Below, in pieces: positions 36,138 through 45,287 of a stretch of DNA of 64,000 nt. Positions within the stretch are counted from its first letter, which is position 1. Each line of letters starts with the position of its first letter. The position numbers and the translations under genes are program-made. Source of the DNA: Stakelama pacifica (lineage in GTDB: Bacteria; Pseudomonadota; Alphaproteobacteria; Sphingomonadales; Sphingomonadaceae); contig NZ_SNWD01000010.1 of assembly GCF_004361835.1 (NCBI RefSeq), positions 62,001 to 126,000 of the forward strand, in the 5' to 3' direction. The notes beneath the pieces were generated by a model. That model was not told the DNA's origin. It saw only the letters and a list, made by a program, of their open reading frames with translations, and searched no databases.

Positions 36138-37936
36138 CAAGCACGCCCGATATGGACCTCTGGCCGATCGGCAATTGTCAGGTTGCCGGTCTGATCGACC
36201 GTTCCGCGCGGCTGGTATGGGGGTGCGTTCCCCGGTTCGACGGCGATCCCGCCTTTTCCTCGCTGCTGTCGGGCAAGGATCCGTCTTCGGACGATGCGGC
36301 GGGGCTTTGGGCGATCGATCTGGAAGATTGCGTCTCGATCGATCAGGAATATGTTCGCAACACTGCGATCCTGCGCAGCGTGCTGACCGATCATCACGGC
36401 AATTCGGTCGAGCTGATCGATTTCTGCCCGCGCTTTCAGCGGCTGGGGCGCACCTATCGCCCGGTATCGTTCGTCCGCATCGTTCGCCCGTTAAGCGGAT
36501 CGCCGCGCATTCGCGTGCGGCTGCGCCCGACGCGCAACTGGGGCGATCCCAATGTCGTGCGGACCAGCGGGTCGAACCATATCCGCTATCTGCTCGAAGG
36601 CGTGCAACTGCGCCTTTCCACCAATGCGCCGGTCGGCCTGTTGCAGGAAGAGCGCGCATTTCGCGTCGAAAAGCCGCTGCATTTCTTCCTCGGCCCCGAT
36701 GAGAGTTTTTCCGGCGATATCGCGCTCAGCATCGAAGAAATGCTGCGCTATACCACGCAGCATTGGCAGGAATGGACTCGTGGCCTCGCCACCCCGTTCG
36801 AATGGCAGGAAGTGGTCATCCGCTGCGCGATCACCCTGAAGCTCTGCCAATATGAGGAAACGGGGGCGATTGTCGCTGCGCTCACCACCTCAATCCCCGA
36901 ACATGAAGGGTCGGAGCGCAACTGGGACTATCGCTATTGCTGGATACGCGATGCCTATTACACGGTGCAGGCGCTGAACCGGGTCGGTGCGCTCGACGTG
37001 CTGGAGGGCTATCTCAGCTATCTGCGCAATATCGTCGATGAAGCCAAAGGCGGGATGATCCAGCCGCTATACGGCGTGCTGGGCGAAGCGACGCTGATCG
37101 AACGCGTCGCGCCGCGCCTTGCCGGGTATCGCGGGCAGGGACCGGTTCGCGTCGGCAATCAGGCCTATGAACAGATTCAGCACGATGCCTATGGCCAGAT
37201 CGTCCTGTCCAACGTTCAGGCGTTTTTCGATCACCGCCTGTTCCGCATTGCGGGCCGCGAGGATTTCGAATCGCTCGAACGCGTGGGCGAACGGGCATGG
37301 GAGCTGTATGACAAGCCCGATGCCGGGCTGTGGGAACTGCGCACCCGGCAATCGGTGCATACCTATTCGGCGGCGATGTGCTGGGCCGCGTGCGACCGGC
37401 TCGCCAATGCGGCGGAGCGGCTGGAACTTCCCGAACGGCGCGATTTCTGGGCGGATCGTGCGGATACGATGCGCGCGAAGATCGAGCAATCGGCCTGGCG
37501 CGAAGACACCAACCGCATGTCGGCGACCTTTGCCGGCGACGATCTCGACGCCAGTTTGCTCCAGCTGCTCGAACTACGATTCCTCTCGCCAGACGATCCA
37601 AGATTTCGCGGAACTTTGGAGGCAACTGAACAAGGGTTAAGGCGCGGGTCGCATATGCTGCGCTATGCGACCGAAGATGACTTCGGATTGCCGCATACGG
37701 CATTCAATGTATGCACTTTCTGGCTGATCGAGGCGCTGCACTTCACCGGACGGAACGCGGACGCCCGCGAATTGTTCGAAGAAATGCTATCCCGCCGGAC
37801 GGCTGCCGGATTGTTGTCCGAAGACATCGATCCTGCCAGCGGGGAGTTGTGGGGCAATTATCCCCAGACCTACTCGCTCGTCGGGATGATCAACTGTGCC
37901 GTGCTGCTGAGCCAACCCTGGAGCGCTATACGATGA
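36134..37936 (+). CDS. glycoside hydrolase family 15 protein (trehalase/glucoamylase type)
   Basis: A 600-residue GH15 enzyme. It has the N-terminal beta-sandwich (LIDRSARLVWGCVPRFDGDPAFSSLL), the (alpha/alpha)6 catalytic region with GSERNWDYRYCWIRDAYYTVQAL (general acid region) and the late glutamate motif GLLSEDIDPASGELWGNYPQTYSL (general base). Mycobacterial relatives in this group are trehalases, others act on alpha-glucans. No signal peptide, so cytosolic. It sits between otsB and otsA with ATGA overlaps on both sides, so trehalose hydrolysis or alpha-glucan release is made in fixed proportion with trehalose synthesis. The substrate is inferred from context. Confidence 0.86.
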   Translation: MTSTPDMDLWPIGNCQVAGLIDRSARLVWGCVPRFDGDPAFSSLLSGKDPSSDDAAGLWAIDLEDCVSIDQEYVRNTAILRSVLTDHHGNSVELIDFCPRFQRLGRTYRPVSFVRIVRPLSGSPRIRVRLRPTRNWGDPNVVRTSGSNHIRYLLEGVQLRLSTNAPVGLLQEERAFRVEKPLHFFLGPDESFSGDIALSIEEMLRYTTQHWQEWTRGLATPFEWQEVVIRCAITLKLCQYEETGAIVAALTTSIPEHEGSERNWDYRYCWIRDAYYTVQALNRVGALDVLEGYLSYLRNIVDEAKGGMIQPLYGVLGEATLIERVAPRLAGYRGQGPVRVGNQAYEQIQHDAYGQIVLSNVQAFFDHRLFRIAGREDFESLERVGERAWELYDKPDAGLWELRTRQSVHTYSAAMCWAACDRLANAAERLELPERRDFWADRADTMRAKIEQSAWREDTNRMSATFAGDDLDASLLQLLELRFLSPDDPRFRGTLEATEQGLRRGSHMLRYATEDDFGLPHTAFNVCTFWLIEALHFTGRNADARELFEEMLSRRTAAGLLSEDIDPASGELWGNYPQTYSLVGMINCAVLLSQPWSAIR

Positions 37937-39333
37937 GCCGCCTGATTATCATTTCGAACCGCGTTTCCGCGCCCAAGGATTCCAATTCGGGCGCACAGGG
38001 CGGCCTCGCCGTGGCGCTGGCGGCGGCGCTTCGCGAAAATGGCGGAATCTGGTTCGGATGGTCGGGCGATGTGACCGAGGAATTTACCGGCGACATCAAT
38101 TTCCAGCGCCGGGCCGGAGTAACGGCGGCGACGATCGACCTCGAACAGCAGGATGTCGAGGAATATTATAACGGTTACGCCAATCGGACGCTGTGGCCGC
38201 TTTTTCATTACCGGATCGATCTTGCCGAATATGAGCGCGGCTTTGCGGGCGGCTATGTCCGTGTGAACGACCGGTTCGCGGACACCGTTCGCCCGTTGAT
38301 CGAGCCGGAAGATGTGGTCTGGATTCAGGACTATCACATGTTCCCGCTGGGCCAGGCGCTGCGTGATCGCGGGTGCCGGAACCGGATCGGTTTTTTTCTG
38401 CACATCCCCTGGCCGCCCCGCCGCCTGCTCGGGACGCTTCCCGAAGCGGCCGATCTGGTGCGCACCATGTTCGCGTATGATGTGGTCGGTTTTCATACCG
38501 AGGAATGGCTGGAATCGTTCCGCGACTTCGCGGTGAAGGATCTCGGCGCAGAGCTTGGCGAGGATAATACGCTTAAACTGGGCGATCGGACGCTAAAGGC
38601 GATCGCTGCGCCGATCGGCATTGACTGCAAGGAGTTTGTCGAGGGCGCGAACAGCCCGGCAGCGCGGCTTGCCTTTCGCCAGATGCGCGACAGCGCGGTC
38701 GGCCGCGACATGATCGTCGGCGTCGACCGGCTCGATTATTCGAAAGGGCTCGAAGAGCGGTTTCGCGGCTATGAGCGCTTTCTGGAGCGCCATCCCGAAG
38801 AGCGCAAGGAAGTGTTCCTGCTGCAGATAGCACCGCCGTCGCGTGCAGGGGTCGAGAGCTATCAGAAGATTCGCACCACGCTGGAAGGGCTCGCCGGTTA
38901 CATCAACGGGCGCTATGCCGATGTCGACTGGGTGCCGATCCGCTATGTCAATCAGGGCTATCCGCGCGACCAGCTTGCCGGGATTTACCGCGCGGCGCGG
39001 ATCGGGCTGGTGACGCCGCTGCGCGACGGGATGAATCTGGTCGCGAAGGAATATGTCGCGGCGCAGGACCCGGAAAATCCCGGCGTGCTGATCCTGTCGA
39101 ACTTCGCGGGCGCGGCGGCACAGCTTCGTGAGGGCGCGGTGCTCATCAACCCCTATAGCGCCGAGGAAATGTCCGACGCGATCATTCAGGCGCTGCGCAT
39201 GGAACGGCAGGAGCGGATCGACCGCTGGCGCGTGATGATGGACAATGTCGAAAAGGAAGATGTGATCTGGTGGCGCAAACGCTTCACCAGCGTCCTGATG
39301 GGAACGGAGCAGGAAACCGAACCCGCCGAATGA
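37933..39333 (+). CDS. otsA: alpha,alpha-trehalose-phosphate synthase (UDP-forming)
   Basis: A 466-residue GT20 enzyme joining UDP-glucose and glucose-6-phosphate to trehalose-6-phosphate. Signatures: SNRVSAPKDSNSGAQGGLAVAL with the glycine-rich loop, WIQDYHMFPLGQALR, GFFLHIPWPPRRLL, VGVDRLDYSKGLEER and the donor-site block TPLRDGMNLVAKEYVAAQ. The frame extends back to 37711, but the ATG at 37933 overlaps the GH15 stop (ATGA) and starts with the conserved MSRLIIISNRV. It ends the operon. A GC hairpin at 39347-39370 follows but lacks a T-run. Confidence 0.95.
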   Translation: MSRLIIISNRVSAPKDSNSGAQGGLAVALAAALRENGGIWFGWSGDVTEEFTGDINFQRRAGVTAATIDLEQQDVEEYYNGYANRTLWPLFHYRIDLAEYERGFAGGYVRVNDRFADTVRPLIEPEDVVWIQDYHMFPLGQALRDRGCRNRIGFFLHIPWPPRRLLGTLPEAADLVRTMFAYDVVGFHTEEWLESFRDFAVKDLGAELGEDNTLKLGDRTLKAIAAPIGIDCKEFVEGANSPAARLAFRQMRDSAVGRDMIVGVDRLDYSKGLEERFRGYERFLERHPEERKEVFLLQIAPPSRAGVESYQKIRTTLEGLAGYINGRYADVDWVPIRYVNQGYPRDQLAGIYRAARIGLVTPLRDGMNLVAKEYVAAQDPENPGVLILSNFAGAAAQLREGAVLINPYSAEEMSDAIIQALRMERQERIDRWRVMMDNVEKEDVIWWRKRFTSVLMGTEQETEPAE

Positions 39334-39379
39334 CTCGGCTGCGTTTCCCGCCGCGCGATCGGGCGGCGGGGCGGACGCG

Positions 39380-39844
39380 TCAGGGTTCGAGGTGCAGCTT
39401 CATGCCGACATGGCTGGATACGAAGCCCAGCCGTTCGTAAAAGCCATGCGCGCGGGTGCGGGCGCGGTTCGACGTCAGCTGCACCACCCGGCAACCGCGT
39501 TCGCGCGCGCGATCGATCGCCCAGCGCATCATCGTCTGACCATGGCCGCGCCCGCGTACGCTTTCGTCGATCCGCACCGCTTCGATCAGCGCCCGCCAGC
39601 CGCCATGGAAAAGCAGGCCGGGGATGAAGCTCAGCTGAAACGTGCCGACCACGCGCCCCTCGGCTTCGGCGACGAGCAGGCGGTTGCGTGGATCGCTGTC
39701 GATCGCATCGAATGCCTCGCGATAGCCGGGATCGAGCGGCGGGCCGGGCGAGTCATTCTCTCCCCCCATCTGATCCTGTGCCAGCAGCGCGATGATCGCT
39801 GGCAGATCGTCCGCCGTCGCGTCGCGGATGGTGAGGTCGCTCAC
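39380..39844 (-). CDS. GNAT family N-acetyltransferase
   Basis: A 154-residue GNAT acetyltransferase. The acetyl-CoA binding motif A is EAVRIDESVRGRGHGQTMMRWAIDRA (Q/RxxGxG/A pattern RGRGHG) and motif B follows with GCRVVQLTSNRARTRAHGFYERLGF. N-terminal RDATADDLPAIIALLAQDQ is the usual first strand and helix. The substrate is unknown. It lies 56 bp downstream of the mccA stop codon on the same strand and may be read with the carboxylase genes, but a functional link is not evident. Confidence 0.82.
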   Translation of the reverse strand: MSDLTIRDATADDLPAIIALLAQDQMGGENDSPGPPLDPGYREAFDAIDSDPRNRLLVAEAEGRVVGTFQLSFIPGLLFHGGWRALIEAVRIDESVRGRGHGQTMMRWAIDRARERGCRVVQLTSNRARTRAHGFYERLGFVSSHVGMKLHLEP

Positions 39845-39900
39845 ATCCTTACTCCGTCAAAATTGCCGTTTCCGCCCCAACGGGCGGGGCGGGAATGGGT

Positions 39901-41793
39901 TCACTCCACCGCCTCGATGCGGATGAGGACGGTCCCCTCTTTCACCTGATCGCCGGTCTTTGCCGACAGTTCGGCAACAGTCCCTGCAAAGGGGGCGGTG
40001 AGCACATGCTCCATCTTCATTGCTTCGAGCGTCAGCAGCTTTTGCCCGTCGTTGACGCTGTCGCCCTCGGCAATATCGACCGAGATGACCTTGCCCGGCA
40101 TCGGCGCCTTGATCCCGCCATCGCCGCCCGCTCCCGCCGCACGAGCAATGGCGTGCGGCGTTTCGAACAGAAAGGCGTTGCCGCGCTCGAACACCAGCAC
40201 GCCGTCCTGATCCACCTCACGCGGAAGAAACGCGTCGGGTGGCGATTGCACCAGATCGAAGACGCGCACATCGCCCTTGTGCACCACCGCAGTCAGCGAG
40301 CGGGCGGGGGCGTTCAGGCGAAAGCCCGACCATTGGCTCCAAGGGCCATGGTCGGTGAGGCGTTCCGCCGTTCCGTCGATTTCAGCGCGTGCAGCGGCGC
40401 CAATCCACCACGCCGCCTCGGAAGGTTCGGCAGCGCCGGTTAACCGGTCGAGATGGTCGCCGATAAAGCCGGTGGTGACGTCTGCAGCCCTGAATTCAGC
40501 TGTGGTGAGGCAGTTGCGCAGGAACGCGGCGTTCGTTTTTACCGGCCAGATCGCGACATCGTCGATCGCCTCGGCCAGCGCGTCGATCGCTGCTTCCCGG
40601 TCGCCTTCATGGACGATCAGCTTGGCGATCATCGGATCGTAAAAAGGCGTGACCGCGTCGCCCTCCATCACCGCGCTGTCGGCGCGGATCGTGTCGGGTA
40701 GCGAGAAGATGCGCAAAGGGCCGGTCGAGGGCAGGAAGCCGGTAACCGGGTCCTCGGCATAGAGCCGCGCTTCGACTGCATGGCCGGTAATGGTGAGGTC
40801 GTCCTGCGCGCAGGGCAGCGCCTCGCCGCTCGCCACGCGCAGTTGCCACTCCACCAAATCCTGTCCGGTAACCGCTTCGGTCACCGGATGTTCGACCTGA
40901 AGCCGGGTGTTCATTTCCATGAACCAAGTGCGATCCGCCGACAGCCCCTGGGATGCATCGGCGATGAATTCAATCGTGCCTGCACCGACATAGTGTACCG
41001 CCTGCGCCGCGCGCACGGCTGCGGCGCAGATTTCAGCGCGCGCCGCCTCGCTCATGCCGGGCGCGGGGGCTTCCTCGATTACCTTCTGGTGGCGGCGTTG
41101 CAGCGTGCAGTCGCGTTCGAACAGATGCACGACATTGCCATGGCTGTCGCCGAACACCTGCACCTCGATATGGCGGGGGGTGAGAATATACTTCTCGATC
41201 AGCACCCGGTCGTCGCCGAACGAGGCAGACGCCTCACGCTTGCACGATGCGAGCATGTCGGCGAAGTCGGCGGGGGAATCGACGCGGCGCATCCCCTTGC
41301 CGCCGCCGCCCGCAACCGCCTTGATCAGCACGGGATAGCCGATCTCGTCCGCTTTGGCCTGCAGCGTGTCGGGAGACTGGTCCTCGCCCAGATAGCCGGG
41401 CGTGGTGGGTACGCCCGCTTCCTGCATCAGCTTCTTTGCGGCGTCTTTCAGCCCCATGGCGCGGATGCTGCTCGCATCCGGCCCGACCCAGATCAGGCCA
41501 GCCGCCTTCACTGCATCGGCAAAATCGGCATTTTCGGAAAGGAAGCCATAGCCGGGATGGATCGCCTCCGCGCCGGTCTCTTGCGCCGCCGCGATGATCC
41601 GGTCGCCAAGCAGATAGCTTTCCGCCGCGGGGGAGGGGCCGATATGCACTGCCTCATCCGCTTCACGCACATGCAGCGCATGCGCGTCGGCGTCCGAATA
41701 GACGGCAATGGTGCGGATGCCGAGGCCACGCGCGGTGCGGATGATCCGGCAGGCGATTTCGCCGCGATTGGCGATGAGCAGGGATTTCATCAT
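39901..41793 (-). CDS. mccA: 3-methylcrotonyl-CoA carboxylase alpha subunit (biotin carboxylase/BCCP)
   Basis: A 630-residue biotin-dependent carboxylase subunit. It has the biotin carboxylase domain (LLIANRGEIACRIIRTARGLGI; ATP-grasp loop AVAGGGGKGMRRVDS; EMNTRLQVEHPVTEAVTGQDLV) and a C-terminal biotinyl domain with the lysine in LTLEAMKMEHVL. Pairing with the adjacent carboxyltransferase gene indicates methylcrotonyl-CoA carboxylation in leucine catabolism. The ATG at 41793 is preferred (GAGG 6 nt upstream) over the GTG at 41805 that overlaps the mccB stop. A second ATG follows immediately. Geranyl-CoA or another acyl-CoA remains possible as substrate. Confidence 0.9.
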   Translation of the reverse strand: MMKSLLIANRGEIACRIIRTARGLGIRTIAVYSDADAHALHVREADEAVHIGPSPAAESYLLGDRIIAAAQETGAEAIHPGYGFLSENADFADAVKAAGLIWVGPDASSIRAMGLKDAAKKLMQEAGVPTTPGYLGEDQSPDTLQAKADEIGYPVLIKAVAGGGGKGMRRVDSPADFADMLASCKREASASFGDDRVLIEKYILTPRHIEVQVFGDSHGNVVHLFERDCTLQRRHQKVIEEAPAPGMSEAARAEICAAAVRAAQAVHYVGAGTIEFIADASQGLSADRTWFMEMNTRLQVEHPVTEAVTGQDLVEWQLRVASGEALPCAQDDLTITGHAVEARLYAEDPVTGFLPSTGPLRIFSLPDTIRADSAVMEGDAVTPFYDPMIAKLIVHEGDREAAIDALAEAIDDVAIWPVKTNAAFLRNCLTTAEFRAADVTTGFIGDHLDRLTGAAEPSEAAWWIGAAARAEIDGTAERLTDHGPWSQWSGFRLNAPARSLTAVVHKGDVRVFDLVQSPPDAFLPREVDQDGVLVFERGNAFLFETPHAIARAAGAGGDGGIKAPMPGKVISVDIAEGDSVNDGQKLLTLEAMKMEHVLTAPFAGTVAELSAKTGDQVKEGTVLIRIEAVE

Positions 41794-41801
41794 GGTCTGC
41801 C

Positions 41802-43403
41802 TCACATCCGGAAAATGCCGAAGCGCGGCGCTTCGGGAACAGGGGCATTGGCGCAGACGGCCAGGGCAAGGCCAAGCACGTCGCGCGTCTGGGCAGGATC
41901 GATGATCCCGTCATCCCATAGCCGCGCGGTCGCGTGCCAGGGATTACCCTCCTCCTCATATTTCGCGCGGATCGGTGCCTTGAATTCCTCGGCCTGCTCG
42001 TCGCTCCAGCTATCGGCGTCACGATGCACGGTGGCGAGGACGCTGGCCGCCTGTTCGCCGCCCATCACGCTGATCCGGCTATTGGGCCAGGTGAACAGGA
42101 AGTTGGGCGAATAGGCCCGGCCGCACATGCCGTAATTGCCCGCGCCGAAGCTGCCGCCGATCAGCACGGTAATCTTTGGCACCTGCGCGGTGGCGACGGC
42201 AGTGACCAGCTTCGCGCCATGTTTGGCGATCCCCTCCGCCTCATAGCTGCCGCCGACCATGAAGCCGGAGACATTCTGCAGGAACAGCAGCGGGATTTTG
42301 CGCTGGCACGCAAGCTCGATGAAATGCGCGCCCTTTTGCGCGCTTTCCGAAAAGATCACGCCATTATTGGCGAGGATCGCAACCGGCTGATCATGGATAT
42401 GCGCAAAGCCGCACACCAAGGTATCGCCGTAAAGCGGTTTGAATTCATGAAACTCGCTGCCATCGACCAGCCGCGCAATGACTTCATGCACGTCATAGGG
42501 TGCGCGAACATCTTGCGGAATGATGCCGTATAGTTCCTCTGCCTCGAACCGTGGTTCACGGGCAAGGTCGCGCGGCGGGGTGCCGCCTTCGGGCATGGGC
42601 AGGGTGGACACGATATCGCGGACGATGGCGAGCGCGTGATGGTCGTTCTCAGCAAGATGATCGACCACGCCCGAGGTGCGCGCATGAAGGTCGCCGCCGC
42701 CAAGATCCTCCGCGCTGATTTCCTCGCCCGTCGCTGCCTTTACCAGCGGCGGCCCGGCGAGGAAGATCGTGCCCTGTTCGCGCACGATAATACTCTCATC
42801 GGACATCGCAGGAACATAGGCGCCGCCTGCGGTGCAGCTTCCCATGACACAGGCGATCTGGGCGATACCCTGCGCCGACATCTGCGCCTGATTGTAGAAG
42901 ATGCGCCCGAAATGATCACGATCGGGAAAGACCTCTGCCTGATGCGGCAGGTTCGCGCCGCCCGAATCGACCAGATAGATGCAGGGGAGCCGGTTCTGCA
43001 TCGCGATTTCCTGCGCGCGCAGATGCTTCTTCACCGTCATCGGATAATAGGTGCCGCCCTTCACCGTGGCGTCATTGGCGACGACCATCACCTGACGCCC
43101 GCAAATCCGCCCGATACCGGTGATCAGCCCCGCGCCCGGCACTTCGCCGTCATACATGTCGCATGCGGCGAGCTGGCTGAGTTCGAGAAACGGCGCGCCG
43201 GGATCGAGCAGCAGCTCGACTCGTTCGCGCGGCAGCAGCTTGCCGCGCGCCACATGACGTTCCCGGCTCCGTTCGCTGCCACCCAGCGCCGCAGCCGCTA
43301 CATCGGCGCGCAGCCGCTGCGCAAGCAATTGATTATGTTCAGCCTTACGGGCGAAGTCCTCGCTATCCGCACTGATACGCGATTGCAGGGCAGGGGCGCT
43401 CAT
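41802..43403 (-). CDS. mccB: 3-methylcrotonyl-CoA carboxylase beta subunit (carboxyltransferase)
   Basis: A 533-residue carboxyltransferase that moves CO2 from biotin to 3-methylcrotonyl-CoA, giving 3-methylglutaconyl-CoA. Family landmarks are [49 protein letters not shown] (typical of MCC/GCC beta), [29 protein letters not shown], and the C-terminal oxyanion region [38 protein letters not shown]. It lies directly upstream of mccA (9 bp between stop and preferred start). It is separated from the isovaleryl-CoA dehydrogenase gene by an intervening diguanylate cyclase gene on the same strand. Confidence 0.93.
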   Translation of the reverse strand: MSAPALQSRISADSEDFARKAEHNQLLAQRLRADVAAAALGGSERSRERHVARGKLLPRERVELLLDPGAPFLELSQLAACDMYDGEVPGAGLITGIGRICGRQVMVVANDATVKGGTYYPMTVKKHLRAQEIAMQNRLPCIYLVDSGGANLPHQAEVFPDRDHFGRIFYNQAQMSAQGIAQIACVMGSCTAGGAYVPAMSDESIIVREQGTIFLAGPPLVKAATGEEISAEDLGGGDLHARTSGVVDHLAENDHHALAIVRDIVSTLPMPEGGTPPRDLAREPRFEAEELYGIIPQDVRAPYDVHEVIARLVDGSEFHEFKPLYGDTLVCGFAHIHDQPVAILANNGVIFSESAQKGAHFIELACQRKIPLLFLQNVSGFMVGGSYEAEGIAKHGAKLVTAVATAQVPKITVLIGGSFGAGNYGMCGRAYSPNFLFTWPNSRISVMGGEQAASVLATVHRDADSWSDEQAEEFKAPIRAKYEEEGNPWHATARLWDDGIIDPAQTRDVLGLALAVCANAPVPEAPRFGIFRM

Positions 43404-43478
43404 GCTGCGTCGTCATCCTCTCTTATCGTTTCACATCGGCCCTAACGATCAGGGGAGGAATTGGGAAGCGTAGCGCGA

Positions 43479-45032
43479 TCAGATCATCGCTGCGGAAAGA
43501 TCTCCCGCCGGACCTTCATCGACCCAGCGGATACTACCGCGCCCCGATCGCTTGGCGGAATACATAGCGGTATCGGCACGATCGAGAAGCTCGGTGATCG
43601 ACCCTGCCTCGCGAATGTTCAGAACCGTGATGCCGATGCTCGCCGATATCTCGACCGGGGAATCGCGCAGATTGCGGGTATGGCGACAGGCACCGATCAG
43701 GCGGGCAGCGAGCGCAGTCGCTTCCTGCCGCGAAAACAGATGTTCGGATGCCACCACGAATTCATCGCCGCCGATCCGCGCCACCACGGCATGTTTCCCG
43801 CTTACCAAGAGGAAGCGTTCGGCAAGCTCGGCGAGCAGCGCATCGCCCTGACGATGGCCATGGGTGTCGTTCACTGCCTTGAACCCGTCAAGGTCGATAT
43901 AGAGCAGATAGCGATTTCCCCGATCCGGTTCGCCGCCATCGGGCAGCGCCTCGACCGTTTCGATAAAGCCCTGACGACTATAGCATTTGGTCAGTCCGTC
44001 ATAGCAGATGACGCGGTGCAATCGCTGATTGGCCTGGTGCAGCTCTTCGGTACGTTCATCGACCAGCCGGTCGAGATAGCGCAAGGTCGCCTGCACCCGC
44101 TTGTGTGCCACGCCGCGATCATGGGTCAGTGCGGCAAGCAGCAGCCCGCTTACCCCCAAAGCGATCAGAAACCCCTGAAGCAGGAATATATTGATCGACG
44201 GTTCCGCCCAGGCGGCGAAGGGGCCGAACCCGGCGGCAGTCATGCCTGCGGCGATCAGGCCCACGCCGAACGTGACCGTGGCCGTCGCACGCCTTCCGGC
44301 ATGGACCGCGAGCAGCGTGATTGCCGGGAACAGCACAAAACTGATCGGGAGAAAGGGCAGGCCGATGGTCCGCGACCAGTCGCAGAATACCAGCACCGCG
44401 AGCGCGAGCGCGAGCGATATCTCGCCCAGCGATCGGGAGAGCGGCGTCGTTTCACGCGACAGGAGAAACCGGCAAAAAGGGGTAACGATGACGAAGGCGG
44501 TCATGTCGCCCAACGTCCACCGCGTCCAGGTGATGAGCGATTGCGGCGAATGCCATCCTTCAAAGGCAAGCGTGCCGATCGGCGAGGAGATGCCGACGCT
44601 GACGATCAGGGTTACCGCGAGAAACCGGACGACCGCGCCGGGAGAGTCGCCGATGCGAAGATCAGGTCCGGTAAGCCGGACCAGCAGGCGATATACAAGT
44701 CCCGCTTGCAACCCGTTGGCCAGCGCGATCACCGCCGCGTTCATGACCGGCATGTCCATCACGAACGTTTCGGTCGTGTAAGACGCGATAATGATCCCCG
44801 CCATGGCCGCTTTGCCGAATTTGCGGACAAGCAGCGGCGCAATCCCGTTGGAGAACCAGATCGGAACCCAGAAGGGCGAACCCGATCCGTCGGGCATCAG
44901 CCATAAAAATAAGAAATTTGCTTGTGTTAATACAAAGCAGAAGCTGGCCAGCAGCATCGCCAGAAGCAATGTTGCCGCCGGTCCTTCCTGTAGAGGAAGG
45001 CGGAAAGCGCCACTATCTATTGGCCGAATCAA
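43479..45032 (-). CDS. membrane-bound diguanylate cyclase (MASE1-like sensor, GGDEF)
   Basis: A 517-residue protein. About eight membrane segments in residues 20-315 form a MASE1-like sensor (FWVPIWFSNGIAPLLVRKFG; RWTLGDMTAFVIVTPFCRFL); a short coiled linker (VQATLRYLDRLVDERTEELHQANQRLH) leads to the GGDEF domain (about 345-505). The active-site loop is an intact RIGGDEF, and Mg/substrate residues LYIDLDGFKAVNDTHGHRQGD are present, so c-di-GMP synthesis is expected. No RxxD inhibitory site precedes the GGDEF loop by five residues, so product inhibition may be absent. There is no EAL domain. It sits between mccB and ivd on the same strand. Confidence 0.88.
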   Translation of the reverse strand: MIRPIDSGAFRLPLQEGPAATLLLAMLLASFCFVLTQANFLFLWLMPDGSGSPFWVPIWFSNGIAPLLVRKFGKAAMAGIIIASYTTETFVMDMPVMNAAVIALANGLQAGLVYRLLVRLTGPDLRIGDSPGAVVRFLAVTLIVSVGISSPIGTLAFEGWHSPQSLITWTRWTLGDMTAFVIVTPFCRFLLSRETTPLSRSLGEISLALALAVLVFCDWSRTIGLPFLPISFVLFPAITLLAVHAGRRATATVTFGVGLIAAGMTAAGFGPFAAWAEPSINIFLLQGFLIALGVSGLLLAALTHDRGVAHKRVQATLRYLDRLVDERTEELHQANQRLHRVICYDGLTKCYSRQGFIETVEALPDGGEPDRGNRYLLYIDLDGFKAVNDTHGHRQGDALLAELAERFLLVSGKHAVVARIGGDEFVVASEHLFSRQEATALAARLIGACRHTRNLRDSPVEISASIGITVLNIREAGSITELLDRADTAMYSAKRSGRGSIRWVDEGPAGDLSAAMI

Positions 45033-45185
45033 AGGCTTCGCTTCTGCCGAATAAACCTCTATCGTCCTTGCTATATCACGGCGCTGCCGTCCAGTGTGAA
45101 CGGTAACGCCATCACAAGCGCCTGATCATGAACGCATGTGTGCGCGGCGGCAGCGGCGGCGATGGTGCGGTCGTCCCTCGCGGTT

Positions 45186-45244
45186 CCATGCGCGACCGGA
45201 TATTCCTACGTAGGACAAAAGGCGGAATATCCGGCCACGCATGG
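45186..45244. repeat. 21-bp inverted repeat
   Basis: Arms 45186-45206 (CCATGCGCGACCGGATATTCC is one base over the quoting limit, so in part: CCATGCG...CCGGATATTCC) and 45224-45244 (GGAATATCCGG...CGCATGG) pair at 19 of 21 positions around a 17-nt loop. It lies between the ivd stop and the diguanylate cyclase start, both on the minus strand. There is no T-run, so it is not a standard terminator. Confidence 0.65.
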
Positions 45245-45287
45245 ATGCCGGAGCAGCGCTCCGACATAGAACGGGGAGGGAAAGCGT

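Noticed and set aside
39347..39370. GC hairpin (CCCGCCGC / GCGGCGGG) between otsA and the GNAT gene considered as a terminator
   Set aside because: No T-run on either strand, so intrinsic termination is not supported.
44399..44425. GCGAGC hexamer repeat in the diguanylate cyclase gene considered as a variable repeat
   Set aside because: Six-base units stay in frame, only three to four copies, and encode an ordinary Leu/Ala membrane helix.
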